A stretch of 64,000 bases of DNA from Adineta vaga (lineage: Eukaryota > Rotifera): positions 16,926,001 to 16,990,000 of the forward strand of contig CP075492.1 in assembly GCA_021613535.1 (NCBI GenBank), in the 5' to 3' direction. This document shows, piece after piece, positions 44,271-55,694 of the stretch (positions within the stretch are counted from its first letter, which is position 1; each line of letters opens with the position of its first letter). The notes beneath the pieces are model-generated. The model was not told the DNA's origin, ran no database searches, and saw only the letters and a program-made list of their open reading frames with translations. Position numbers and translations under genes: made by a program.

Positions 44271-45440
44271 CCTATTGTTTCACTTGAAAAAGCACTCGAA
44301 CCATTTCAAGGACAAATTCAAAATCTTGATAAACAAATCGACGATGCAAAATTTAATTGTCATTACCCATCACAACATAATCTTACTCGTGATGAATCTG
44401 CTGCTCTCTATTTATATTTACTTATAGGAAATAATGAAACTGTTCGAAGTCATCTTCAAAATGCATGGGATTCGAATGATGAGGAACAAATGAAACCATA
44501 TGGTTTAAATATTTGAAATTATTAAAAAATGGATGGAATAAATTATACCTGATGTAAATCTCGAAGTGTGACAAGGCATATTATATGATGAAGCAATGGA
44601 AGAAATATTAAAATCAGATTCATTAGAGTTATTTACTTGTATGAGTTTGGCATCACCATGGCAAGATGAAATTTACAATGATCTTCATGATCCGATAAGT
44701 ACAAAGGAAATATTTGTTCGATATTCATCAATTTGTGGAAAAGATGTATCAGATTATGTTCCAAGAATTGGAGTAGACTTTATTTTTAACAAAAAGGAAA
44801 CAATGATTTGGCCTGGTCTGAAAATGAATAAAACTCAAGAGATCTTCTATGACATGGATAGATCTTTAACTGTACATCTTAAACAAAAATTCAGTAAGCA
44901 TTTTCATAAAATATAAAATGAATTGAATTACATTTTTGTTTAGAAATTCCTGAATCAATACCAAAACTACCTATGATCATTCCAACGGTTCGAAAATCTA
45001 AAAAGAAAAGAAAAATCAAACAAAAACATTTTAAATGTCCAATTCCTCAAGATCCCTATTCTTATTTCACATATTATATCAATGTAAAGAATGTAGTGAA
45101 CGATTCTGTCAACGTTGTTGTTTTCAATAATCGATAAAATAAAATATACTCTTATAAAGTCTATCTGCGATCTGATCTTTTACGTCATTAATTTTTCATT
45201 GAATTTCTAAATCTTTTGTTTGATATTTCAGCGCATCTTCATTTGATAAATTTCTTAATGTTATACATTTCCTTCAATAAAAACAAGAATTTGTCCATCG
45301 AGTAAAAGAAAGTCAGATGAATAACAATATAAAATCATTTCTAGATAAATCTTATGTATTTATAATGTGTACATGTGCAGTTCCTAAATGCGGTCTAGTT
45401 GATGTTGTAAAAGGATTAACTCGTTGTTGTCTTCCATAAC
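44271..45440 (+). pseudogene. Mosaic relic: ADP-ribosyltransferase N-terminal part plus unrelated Cys-rich segment
   Basis: The first block reads IVSLEKALEPFQGQIQNLDK and later LTRDESAALYLYL. It matches the N-terminal helical part of bdelloid arginine ADP-ribosyltransferases, compare IVPLEEALSSIKKYTRK and LTIDEAAAIRLFTM in the fusion protein at 61506. Frames break around 44505-44590. The next block (44596-44916, EEILKSDSLELFTCMSL) does not look like the ART catalytic core, and no R-S-ExE residues follow. A final block (about 44990-45440) is Lys-rich, then Cys-rich (CKECSERFCQRCCFQ) with more shifts. The sequence resembles two relics joined, and no product is expected. Confidence 0.5.
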
Positions 45441-45491
45441 ATAAGATTTTATTTTTAATTTTGTTTCTAAGTTCAGATAATGATAAAAGTA

Positions 45492-46352
45492 CTACAAATG
45501 GAAATAAAAAAATACATAATAAGTAAGATATCCTGTATACATTAAAACAGGTATTGCAATATCATCTGGTAAACCATATTGATATGAAAATATCAGTAAA
45601 ATCGATGGACTACTAAATGTCATATAAATCATTGATACTGACAATAATTGTATGGCCATTTTTCGACATTTATTCCATTGAATTGGTTGATTCATTCTTC
45701 TTTTTTGCATTAATATACGTATTAGAAGAGATATTGAAAATATAATAATAATTAATGTTGGAATAAATAAATGAACAATTAAATCCCAAATACCTAAAAA
45801 TGTTCGATCAAATGCACATGGAATAAAAACTCCACCATTTAAAAATGAATCGAATGAATTAAAACATATTGGAACAAAATGAACAATTGAATAATATATT
45901 AGATAATATATTATTATAAAACCTATTGGAATATAATGAACTAATAAACGTTTTCTTTTTGTTGAAACCCATCTATCATGAAATATAAGAATATGTCTTT
46001 CAATTGTTGCCATTGCAAATAATCCTATTTGAAGAGAATATATTGAATAATCAAGAAATACCCAGAATAAATTAAATGTTGCTGGTAATGATATTGGAAT
46101 AACATGTCCATCATTTATGAATTATCAATGAAATATCAATTAATTCATAGATTAAACCAAGAATAAGTAAAATGATTATTATATGATTATTTAAACTATT
46201 TCGAAGAATTCGATCAAATAATAGAAATAAAGTGTTAAGAAACTACATAGTAATGATAAGATATTAAAGATTAAATAAGACCAATAACGAATTTCACGAG
46301 GAAATCGAGTTATTGTTAACGAATCTTCGAGTGTTTCATTTAACGTCGACAT
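45492..46352 (-). pseudogene. Rhodopsin-like GPCR pseudogene
   Basis: It starts MSTLNETLEDSLTITRFPRE at 46352. TM1 runs IFNILSLLCSFLTLYFYYL, then the frame shifts (LFDRILRNSLNNHIIIILL). A second shift lies near 46115, before LFWVFLDYSIYSLQIG. From 46013 the frame is open to 45492: the DRY-like ERHILIF, TM4 to TM7 and a short tail. The architecture matches the intact receptor at 57960-58949 (short N-terminus, NNHIIIILL versus NQIIIYLL after TM1). Two frameshifts make it inactive unless they are assembly errors in AT-rich sequence. Confidence 0.75.
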
Positions 46353-46993
46353 TTCTTTTCATAGTTAAAATAAAATCTAATCGTGATTTATATAGAATGA
46401 TGTTTATTCACTTCAATGAATTTCTTACTTTAATTAAATCTGTTTTTATTACGGTGAGAAAAGAACGTTTTTTTACAGGTTCATATCACTCAACTACTTC
46501 AATCATTAAAAAATCCTCAGATTTAAATTGAAATCACACTTTCTTATAATTATAAACACGATGGAATGAGTTAAATCACATAATTAACGACGGTGCTATC
46601 AGAAAATAATCACTTATTAGACTCAAAATCTATTGAAGATATTTGAATAGATGCACAAGATGAATTATTTCTCAATCCATCAGATGTTGATGTCATAATA
46701 AATTATATGTAAAAGAAAAGGGTGTAATCAAAAACCATTCACCTTTAGTTTTCTTGAACTGAGTACATCTGAATATTTTTTTTAAAGTACAAAAAAATTG
46801 TAAGATTATGATATTGATTTATCTGTTTCACGAAAAAGCTACATATATCCTGGAAGACGAGACTTCGGTATATATTTCAATATCTAAGAAATGATAAAAT
46901 ACATAATACATTTCTATAGACTATTTCGTTTTTGTTTTACCTTTTAGTGTAATCTTTATTATTAATTTATGTCGTAAATTTTACTGATTATAT
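46353..46993. other. Intergenic, no gene recognised
   Basis: AT-rich. AAAGAACGTTTTTTTACAG at about 46463 resembles the inner arm of the MITE at 55286-55690, possibly a decayed fragment. Confidence 0.35.
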
Positions 46994-48273
46994 TCATTTA
47001 GTATTGAGCCATCCATTAACATAATTACCAAATGTTGATTTGGAAGAATAGCTGTTCTCATTTTCGCCATATTTAACCATCATTTTATATACGTCTGCCA
47101 CTGTTTTTTTGTTCTTCTCTAGTTGTTTCATTAAATCTTTCAGTTTAGATGCTAATTTCTCATCACCATAGACTGAATAGTCTAATTTCATTACGATATC
47201 ACCGAGTACACTTGTAGCACATATTTGTTGAAGAAATTTAAATACGGGATCTCCACCGAATATACCACATCCCCAATTACCAGTGACAATTATTTTAGCC
47301 CTAGCGTTACTAAAAGCAGTCCATACTTTATTTAAATCACGATCAATATTTCGTTGATTAAAATGATTTGACAAACAAGCATCCATAATAAGTATATCTT
47401 GTATATTTTTTGAATTATAATTTGGATGAGGACCGACATATTGAAATGTTTCACCATAACCACGATAGTCGATAAATCGTTTGCATCCACGAAGAATGAC
47501 TACTTCATTGAATCGTAACGTATCACATACCAAAATAGATAGAAATGCTTCAGGACAGCAACTAACTAAAAGAAAAAAAAAACAAGTTTTTTAGAAACAA
47601 GAAATTTATACAAAAATATTTTACATAGAATTTCTTCTTGTGTAGCCGATGGCATGATTGAATGAATATGAATCTGTTTATTAGCAAAATCGACAAAAGC
47701 ATTAGCTTCTTCAGATGCTTCCATTCGATCAGTAAACACATTTATTTTCGATTCTTGAATTGGTACTAATTGTTTTTTCCAATCGGGTGATCCTTCATTG
47801 TATGAATAACGTTCGATCGAAATCTCTCTATAATCATTGCTATCATGGTGTTGTTGTGATGAAAGGCGAAAATATTCGATTAAACATCGTATTCGTTGGA
47901 TGGCTACTCGATCAAATGGTATATGATACAAATCGGTAAAATCAATACTACCATATTCTTCAGTTGTATTAAGAAAAAAGGCATTCGCAAGGATATAACG
48001 AGCTTGGGTAGATGTATAAGTGATACGAGCATTTACACCTCCTTGAAGTGGTGTAATTGGATTTGATTGAGTATGATCCGACGCCCATTGAGCAATAATA
48101 GGAAGAAGATCACGATAAAAATCAAAGTTTAACTGTCGAATAACTAATTCCAAATTAGGACATGGTCGATACTTTTTGTGAATGAAAAATAGATCTGTCA
48201 GAGTTTGAAAAGTAACATTATCTTTTGGAATAATAAATGTATGTTCTTGGGCAATAAATGTTATGTTTGGCAT
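46994..48273 (-). CDS. Poly(ADP-ribose) glycohydrolase-family protein, atypical diphosphate loop
   Basis: Two exons (48273-47625 and 47565-46994) give 406 aa. PARG removes poly(ADP-ribose) by cleaving ribose-ribose bonds. The helical accessory N-terminus (ALQR-type IRCLIEYFRL at about residue 145) leads to the macrodomain: EANAFVDFANKQIHIHS, then SATQEEILFSCCPEAFLSIL, which carries the paired catalytic Glu of the QEE signature. Later GCKRFIDYRGYGETFQYVGP matches the Tyr/adenine-clasp region and IQDILIMDA the next strand. In canonical PARG the stretch before QEE contains GGG, which contacts the diphosphate; here it is HIHS...PSA. The Glu pair is kept, so activity is possible but substrate handling may differ. 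The frame is intact. Confidence 0.85.
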
Positions 48274-48991
48274 CTTTCTTCTAAATTAAAAAAAAACAAG
48301 TATGTATATATGTATGTGTCATTGTTCTCTTCATTCATTGTATGACTAAGTTATTACTTTTGTCTGATGAAATATGTTATCTTTCTTTTCTTCCTTTTTT
48401 CAGTATCAATAACAAATACACGTGTTAAACACATGGTGAGAAACACAACCACGAAACGGTCGGTTCAGGAGATTAAGTAAAGAAAGAAAACGAGGGAAGA
48501 CACCAAAGTGTTCATGCCGTTCAGTCACAAGGAAGGAGAAGCGAGACTTCCGTACTTCCACTGTAATGCAATACTCGAAATTTGAATTCAGCTATTCACC
48601 CTTTGCAGACAAAGCATCACTCTGACGATGTGCTGATACTCCGCCAACAACCTCACCCCACATACTCTCATAATTCGTCACAGATACGAAGTCATTTTTA
48701 ATTAGATCTGCAGAAAAAATAACTTTCTGCTCATTTCACAGTAATAATCATGCAATTTCGTGTAGGCATTCATAAAAAATAATTTTCTGCTTCTCTTTTA
48801 TGGTAATAAGAATTCAGCGTCGAATAACTGTATCTAGAGGGTATCGTGTCAAACACATGAGCTTTTATTTACATTCGAATACAGCTTAACTTAGTTTCAT
48901 TAGGTGCTGTTTGAAATGTCATATTATAACGTTTTTGATTATTCTCTAGATATCAAACATTCAACGTGTTCAACTCAGACACAATAGAGAG
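48274..48991. other. Intergenic with a duplicated promoter-like segment
   Basis: A direct repeat of about 40 bp occurs at 48711-48749 and 48771-48810 (AAAAAATAAYTTTCTGCT then a T-rich run and GTAATAA), about 60 bp apart. It lies upstream of the secreted peptide gene. A half-element of the TGTGGG family (CCTCACCCCACATACTCTCA) lies at about 48651-48670. Confidence 0.45.
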
Positions 48992-49306
48992 ATGCAGATC
49001 AGTATTGTTTCAGTTATATGTTTGCTGCTCTTAGTGGTACAAGTGGCACAATGTGCAGTGGTTTTTGAATCTAATGAAGAGAATTCCAATGATAAAAACG
49101 TAGATTTATTGCAAAATGGTGAAGTAAGACTTGAAACACAAAAACGGGGTCAGTGCTGTAGACGGTATGATACTACGTGCTGTTGTAAAGTTGATCATAT
49201 ACAATGTTTAGTAAGATGGTGGGGATACACAAGAAGCAGTTGTTCGCAAATAATTTTCATAGGTAAAAAAGATTGCGAAGGATGTCAAAGTGGCTGGAAA
49301 TGTTAA
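48992..49306 (+). CDS. Secreted cysteine-rich peptide precursor
   Basis: The 104-aa single-exon frame begins with a classic signal peptide (ISIVSVICLLLLVVQVAQC). An acidic, Asn-rich propeptide of about 30 residues follows, ending in the dibasic site QKR. The mature segment, from GQCCRR to the terminal GWKC, is about 52 residues with ten or so Cys, including CC, CCC and CEGC clusters plus WW. This prepropeptide layout is typical of disulfide-rich defence peptides, toxins or hormones. No known scaffold is matched with confidence, so activity cannot be assigned. The ATG at 48992 is the only in-frame start before the signal. Confidence 0.75.
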   Translation: MQISIVSVICLLLLVVQVAQCAVVFESNEENSNDKNVDLLQNGEVRLETQKRGQCCRRYDTTCCCKVDHIQCLVRWWGYTRSSCSQIIFIGKKDCEGCQSGWKC

Positions 49307-50775
49307 AGATTATTTTGATCTAATCAAATTAGGAATCACATAACAATTTATTAAAACTCTAATTTTATCTTATTTCTTGTATTACATAAAGAGTGTTTTG
49401 AGATAAAATGTCTTTATGAAATCGATATGAAACTTTTCATTATAGCACAAAATACTGTCAAAAATAATGGTATAATACAAAAATCTTGTCTTTCGTTCAA
49501 TCTTACATAAACCTTGCAAGACTTTACAGACGTTACATATACGAAAAAACAGTTGATGTAATTATTGGTTTTTGAAGTCGGTTGTTCTTGAGACTATTAA
49601 GGATTTTTGCAAATTTGAATACACAACCACACCCTCAATTTATTGAATGTACTTTTCTCCTATATCTTAATACATTGGCAGCTTTTTTCATCGATATAAT
49701 AGTACGATTTGAAAGAAATATGTGTTTTCGCGTGACACAGCCCATGAAATTGGTCTTTGGCAACAGCATGTTTACTACATAGAAATGTATCGTTTTCTTT
49801 CTCTCATAGAAGTTTACAATTTAAGAAAAATGTTTTAAAATACTGATGACGACAGCAGAATATTTTTATGTTTTTTCGGAAGACTGAATTCAAATTTAAC
49901 AAATAGTTTTTACAGATAAAATGTATATGATTTTTTCATCCGTGTAAATAATAGTTAACAACGAATAAACAGAAATAACAAATCGACATTTTATGTTCAT
50001 TTTTCGATGCTTCTCTTATTTCAATCATATTCATTCGTTGTGCATGGAAATCAAAATAAACCTTTCACTACTTATTTAAATTGACCCATTTTTTTTCTCC
50101 CTATTTATTAAGTAAAACTCAACGAAGGGTAAAATAATAACACTTCAAATTCTTAGAGATGACTTTTTCACTACATCCTGCTAAAGTACGAACGAAATAA
50201 ACATATTAAATAAATGACTTTGAAAGACATTTTTTGACTGTTGTATTTAATGATGAGGAAAGGTGTTATCAGAAAATTATTTGTTAAACAGGACATAAAA
50301 ATAGAAAAACGATGTTGTCAAAGAAACTCAAAACTTAAATCTTTTTTTTTCTCTGTTTTAAATTTTAAAAAATTTAAAAAAAAGGTAGAATCAAAAACTC
50401 TTTTCTCTCAAAAAATAACATTTTTTTATATGTGTATAAAACTATAGCTAACTTACATTCCAAGTCATTTCAAACTACAATTTTTCTTCGAATAATTATA
50501 GAAAAAATATTAACTTCAGTATGTATTATCAAAAAGAACTGTTAGTTGAAACTTAAATACTTCCGTATAGTTATTTCTTAATATCTTTCGTGATATTTGT
50601 GTAAAACCATCAACAGATATCTATCCGCTTTCTGATTATTCATTTAGATTTTATAGATTACTGTGAGACAAAGTAAACATTTAGGATATATTTAAATAGT
50701 CTTATAATATACGAAGTAAAACATATTGTATTTTATTAAATTGTTTCTCTGTTACTTTTTTCTAAGGACAAAAAA
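49307..50775. other. Intergenic, no gene recognised
   Basis: AT-rich. It contains one C-rich half-element (ACCACACCCTCAA, 49626-49638). Short frames at 49582-49782 and 50241-50447 show no motif. Confidence 0.4.
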
Positions 50776-52050
50776 ATGGCTAGAAGTTCTTCTACTTTCT
50801 GGCAACATATCAAACAGTCCGTTCAGAATTTCAACATATTTCCATCGATTCCACCTACACAAGATGAACATGAACTTCGCAATCAACGCATTTCGACACG
50901 ATTATTCATTAATCTTCTTGTACTATCATTCACCGTCCTTCTTCTCTACACATCATTAGTTAACATTACACAAACGTTTAAAGTCAATTCACCACCTATT
51001 AGACAATATTTACAATTATATTCTACATACTCCCAAACATTAACATGTGATTGTACACAAATATCAATTAATCATGCGAAATTTCTTCGTATTCAATACA
51101 CACTTCATCAGATATGCAATAGTGTCTATATCAGTCAAGATTGGTTTGATTATCTTAATCGCGCACGACCATCAGCAAATCTTTATAGTGATGATTTTCG
51201 TATCAGCAGTACATATCTTTTTCAAGCGTTGCGAACATTTTGTGATTTAAGTAATCAAACAATCAACAACGGTTTGTCTCAATTTTATTCAACTAAATTT
51301 ATTAGTGCATTCGTTCTTTCACAAGAACTATTTGAAATTCAAGTTCAATCACTTATTTCTCAATTTATTTCATCAATCATCACCAGCTTTTTATTATCGA
51401 ATTCATCGATACGACAAATGATTCAGAGTAATGTTTTACTCTCTTCATTATTATCAAATTTTGGAATTTACTCATAGCAATCTTATACATATACAGTCGC
51501 ATATCAATATGGGAATTGTAGTTGTGCAACTTCAGCTAAATGTGTATATCAATCTCCAATTTATGATGAATCTACTTCAAGATTGTTACTCAGTGTACCA
51601 GGAATATATGTTGGCTGTTATCCTGTTGAATCTCTATTACAGTCGAATCTGCAATGTTTCTATAATCAAACATGTATAAATAGAATACAGTCGTATTTCA
51701 CTGCATCTGCACCAATGAATGTAACAGCTCTTGATCCATCTATGTTAATTGATTTTATGATGAATTCAACACTAGAAAATATTGTCAAACAGTTAATGGT
51801 GGAAAAATGGCTTCCGTCTGTAATGTATGGAAATTATTATGATGAATGTAAACCATCACAATGTATTTATACGCAAGAAGAGAAAAATAATATGATTTAT
51901 ATTGTTACTACAATCATTGGATTGATTGGTGGTTTAGTGACAGTATTTAAACAAGTAGTACCAAGATTTGTTACGTTTATTGTTCTCTTGATTAGAAAAT
52001 ACAGAATGAAAAGTAATCATGATCGAGTAATGCCTATTATTCAAAGTTAG
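50776..52050 (+). pseudogene. Two-TM ectodomain protein (bdelloid family), single in-frame TAG
   Basis: One frame of 425 codons is interrupted only by TAG at 51475-51477. It begins MARSSSTFWQHIKQSVQNFN. TM1 is LFINLLVLSFTVLLLYTSLV. A long extracellular part carries repeated N-glycosylation sites and Cys (LTCDCTQISINHAKFLRIQY, then after the stop YGNCSCATSAKCVYQSPIYD and PGIYVGCYPVESLLQSN). TM2 is YIVTTIIGLIGGLVTVF, followed by a basic tail. I remember this layout as a large bdelloid-specific family of unknown function. Coding character and frame continue cleanly after the TAG, so the lesion is recent, or the codon is read through, or it is an assembly error. Confidence 0.7.
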
Positions 52051-52279
52051 TTTTCACGACATTCATATGAAAAAAAAATTCAATTTACAATTTTTATACA
52101 AACATTAAAAAACATAACCAAATCCTCGAACTTAATCATTTATTATTGAATTAAAAATATATAACTTTTTTTGCTTACGTCATCGTAAAAGTTTGCTAAA
52201 GTATTTTTTTCACTGCTTTGCTTTAATTATCATTTGTATTCTTATCAATAAAATTTTAAATCAATATAACATTAGCAAA

Positions 52280-52334
52280 CTGAGGGCGTAGTTCGTAGAT
52301 GGGTGTGGGTGTGGTTGTGGGGTGGGTGTTGAAG
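52280..52334 (+). repeat. TGTGGG-rich tract
   Basis: CTGAGGGCGTAG, then GGGTGTGGGTGTGGTTGTGG and GGTGGGTGTTGAAG. It is the most G-rich member in the window, about 230 bp past the stop at 52050, with no C-rich partner arm. Confidence 0.6.
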
Positions 52335-52814
52335 AAAAGAGACAGCGACACTCTTAACAACACGCTTGTTTCTACGTTTATTATATTCCTTAAGCTAAAG
52401 GCATGCCGGTGAGAGTTCGACTCTTACAATTCTCTCTTGATATGAGATAGCATTCTGATGAAGCATAAAACTTCTTTCCAAGTAAAATAATGATAAAAGC
52501 ACACTTGATGTGTTAACGCTTTTATTTTGCTTATCTGTTATCTACGCTCACATTCATATTCTATGTATATTCTGTATAAAAAAACCTTGAAGATTTTGAT
52601 ACTTTATTGTTGACATGTATTTATCTTGAAACAAAGTACTTAGAATATAGGTACTTACTATAATTAATCTTTTATACATAAATGCATCGCTAAAGGTAAC
52701 AATGTGAAGACTGTGTTAAGAGAGCTCGCTCTACTATATAAGCAAAGGAACGTAGAAAAAAAAACATTATTCGTCTAAACCGTTTATCATTTCATATTTG
52801 CGTTTTAATCATTG
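52335..52814. other. Upstream region of the alpha-galactosidase gene
   Basis: Non-coding. A T-arm-like string near 52408 (GGTGAGAGTTCGACTCTTAC) was considered as a tRNA and rejected. Confidence 0.4.
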
Positions 52815-54925
52815 ATGATGATGGTGACTTCTATATTTTTATTTCTGCTGCTTCTTTTTAAATCTTCTTTTCAATTAAATAATGGTTTAGGAAGAACGCC
52901 TCAAATGGGTAAGATCAAAATGATTGTATAAAACTTAAATTTGATGGATAGAATATTACACTAATTGGATTGAATTCATGCTTTCTTTATACATATAGAT
53001 AGAAGATAGATATGAAGTTATTATTAAAATCATTTTATTTTAGGATGGAATAGTTGGAATCATTTTCCATGTAATATCAACGAAAATCTTATTCGACAAG
53101 TAACGGATAGCATTATATCCACAGGTTTAGCTGCTGTTGGTTATGAATATGGTATGTTTTATGTTTTTCAAATTTTTTTTTCGTTTAATAATCTTGAGTA
53201 TTCGATTTATTAATAGTGAATCTGGATGATTGTTGGCAAATAAGTCGAGATGCGCAAGGTATTATACAAGCTGATCCAAATGGTTTTCCCAGTGGTATTC
53301 CAGCCTTAGTTGATTATGTTCATTCAAAAAAACTTAAACTTGGTCTCTATTCAGGTACACTAATTATTTGTAATCATCAACATATTTTTAAATAGAGAAG
53401 ATAAAATGTTTTCTTCAACTACAATTTATCTAATTTGGCATTTTATACTTTAGATGCTGGATTCGCGACTTGTGATAATAGACCGGGTTCTTTACATTAT
53501 GAAGTAAAAGATGCTAATACTTATGCATCATGGAATATAGATTATTTGAAATATGATAATTGCAATAGTGATGGGACTATGCCTATCGAAAGATATCCTA
53601 CCATGCGAGATGCATTAAATGCAACTGGAAGACCAATTTTCTACTCACTTTGTGGTATTTACAGGATTTGTGTATTCTTTTTAATTTAGATAAATAATAT
53701 TATTTTTATCATAGAATGGGGTATAGATGAACCAGCTCTTTGGGCATCTGATGTTGGTAATAGTTGGCGAACGACCGAAGACATTCAAAATTATTGGTTG
53801 TCAATGTTGAATAATATCGATATTGTAATAGTGATGCATATTTTTCCTAGTATAAAGATTTTCTTTTTCGTGTATTTAGAATAATGAATATGCGAATAAA
53901 GCGGGACCCGGTGGTTGGAATGATCCAGATAGTAAGTGATTATATGAAACTACTTAATTTATTTTAATTATGCGATGTTTATAAAGTGCTTCAGATTGGA
54001 AATAATGGTATGACAGATGGAGAATATATGACGCATTTTGGTTTGTGGTCTATCAGCAAAGCACCTCTTCTTATTGGTTGCGATGTTCGTAATATGAGTT
54101 CAACTACTCTATCAATCCTTTCTAATCCAGAAGTGATTGCTGTTAATCAAGATCCATTGGGTGTTCAAGGAAGAAAAGTTGCTTTTTCATCATCTCGATT
54201 ACCTAATACAACAACAAACGTAGTTAACACCGATTGTTCCATAAATATTGATCCTAAACGTCGTCAATGGGTTTATAATCATGACGATGGATCGATTCGA
54301 TCGTTATTTAATGGACAATGTTTATCAATTCAAGATTGTAATCCTGGCGGAGGTGCGAATATTGTAGTGAGTGATTGTCGTGTAAATGATCCACAAGCAC
54401 CATGTCAGGGTAGAAATCAACAATGGATTTTGTCACAATTTGTTGAGAATCTTGTTTCTCGACTGAATATTCTATGGTAAGTTTTGATTGAAATCTGCCG
54501 ACAAATTATTTGAAAAAAAATTGAATATTAAATGATTTAGTTTAGCGCTATTTCATCATAAGGGTCCACATCTAGTTGCAGATGGATGCGATATACAATC
54601 AGATCAAGCATGGATATTTCATTTGTCCGATGGAACTATCCGAAATAAATATGATGGTAAATGTTTAACAGCAGAGGCCGAACTTGAAGTATGGGCTGGA
54701 CCACTTGTTGATGGTTCACAAGCAGTACTTTTACTTAATCGAGGTAACATAGGAAGTGAACCAATAACTGTTCAATGGAGTGATATTAATTTTCCTGCTA
54801 ACAAATCAGCTCTTGTTCGTGATCTAGTCAATCGAAAAGATCTTGGAACATTTACTGGTAGTTATACATCACCAAACATTACTCGTCATGAAATCATGAT
54901 GTTGAAGGTTACTCCTACAGCATAA
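52815..54925 (+). CDS. Secreted alpha-galactosidase (GH27) with ricin-B-like insertion
   Basis: Eight exons (52815-52908, 53044-53151, 53217-53354, 53454-53654, 53715-53824, 53880-53931, 53987-54476, 54541-54925) total 1578 nt, 525 aa. A signal peptide ([16 protein letters not shown]) precedes the GH27 barrel: [19 protein letters not shown], nucleophile Asp in YLKYDNC and acid/base Asp in ASDVGNSW, then GGWNDPDMLQIG. It hydrolyses terminal alpha-galactose from oligosaccharides or glycolipids. After [10 protein letters not shown], where the barrel usually passes to the C-terminal beta-domain, an insert of about 120 residues shows ricin-type features ([20 protein letters not shown], later QQWIL and [13 protein letters not shown]). 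The beta-domain then resumes ([20 protein letters not shown]). The insert may tether the enzyme to glycans. The architecture recalls lectin-bearing microbial or fungal enzymes. Confidence 0.9.
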
Positions 54926-55285
54926 ATATAACAATTTAATCAATTTTTTCCGAAAAATTATTGGCTTTAAGCTTTTCAATCATCCTACATTTTCATATTT
55001 TTCTATTGATCATTAACTTTTTTTGTTATTTAATAAACTTTGAGGAAGACATACTTTTAGTCGTACATAGAGATGTCTGTAGATGTGAGTTATAATTAAG
55101 AAAGACGGAAATAAATCTAGTCCTACGTTATCTTTAAGTTTTCGTTTTCATAACTTATTTTCGAAAGTATAAAATACAGATGAATTTTCATTTATATTCG
55201 AACTCACATTAGGCAGCTCATGACATAATCTATGAAATTTCTCGTAAACTTCATAAAGTGTATTCACTTATATGTGACTTTATAC
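54926..55285. other. Intergenic, no gene recognised
   Basis: AT-rich 3' flank of the alpha-galactosidase gene. No member of the hairpin family is seen here. Confidence 0.35.
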
Positions 55286-55690
55286 TTAGGGCAATCTAAA
55301 AGTAATGGCGGATGTACTTTTTTTAATGAAGGGATAGAGCGACTTTTGCTTTATTTTTCTATGCTATTTAATCACTATTTAACTGGTATCATAATAATAA
55401 AAGTTCGAGAAGAACGTTTTTTTGTGTAACTTCAGCTGGCAGCAATAGTGCATGTAAATTGTTTTCTAACAAAAACGAATTAGACGATGAAAAAAACGAA
55501 GAAAACACACATGAATGATAATATACACTATTGCTGCCTGCTGAAGTTACACAAAAAAACGTTCTTCTTGAACTTTTATTATTATGTTACCAGTTAAATA
55601 GTGATCAAATAGCATAGAAAAATAGAGCAAAGGTCGCTCTGTCTCTTCATAGAAATAAATACATCCAATATCACTTTTGGATTGGCCTAA
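55286..55690. mobile_element. MITE (Tc1/mariner-like), about 405 bp, nearly all inverted repeat
   Basis: The two arms of about 160-170 bp are reverse complements with modest divergence. The outer ends are TTAGGGCAATCTAAAAGT and TTAGGCCAATCCAAAAGT. The inner arm ends AGAACGTTTTTTTGTGTAACTT followed by CAGC.GGCAGCAATAGTG. The roughly 70-bp loop has no coding content. TTAGG termini suggest mobilisation by a mariner transposase. TA flanks are not clear at the ends I chose, so the boundaries are approximate. Confidence 0.75.
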
Positions 55691-55694
55691 AAGA

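Noticed and set aside
52395-52445. tRNA-like 3' half (GGTGAGAGTTCGACTCTTAC)
   Set aside because: The T-stem needs a 9-nt loop and a G-T pair, and there is no acceptor partner or anticodon arm upstream.
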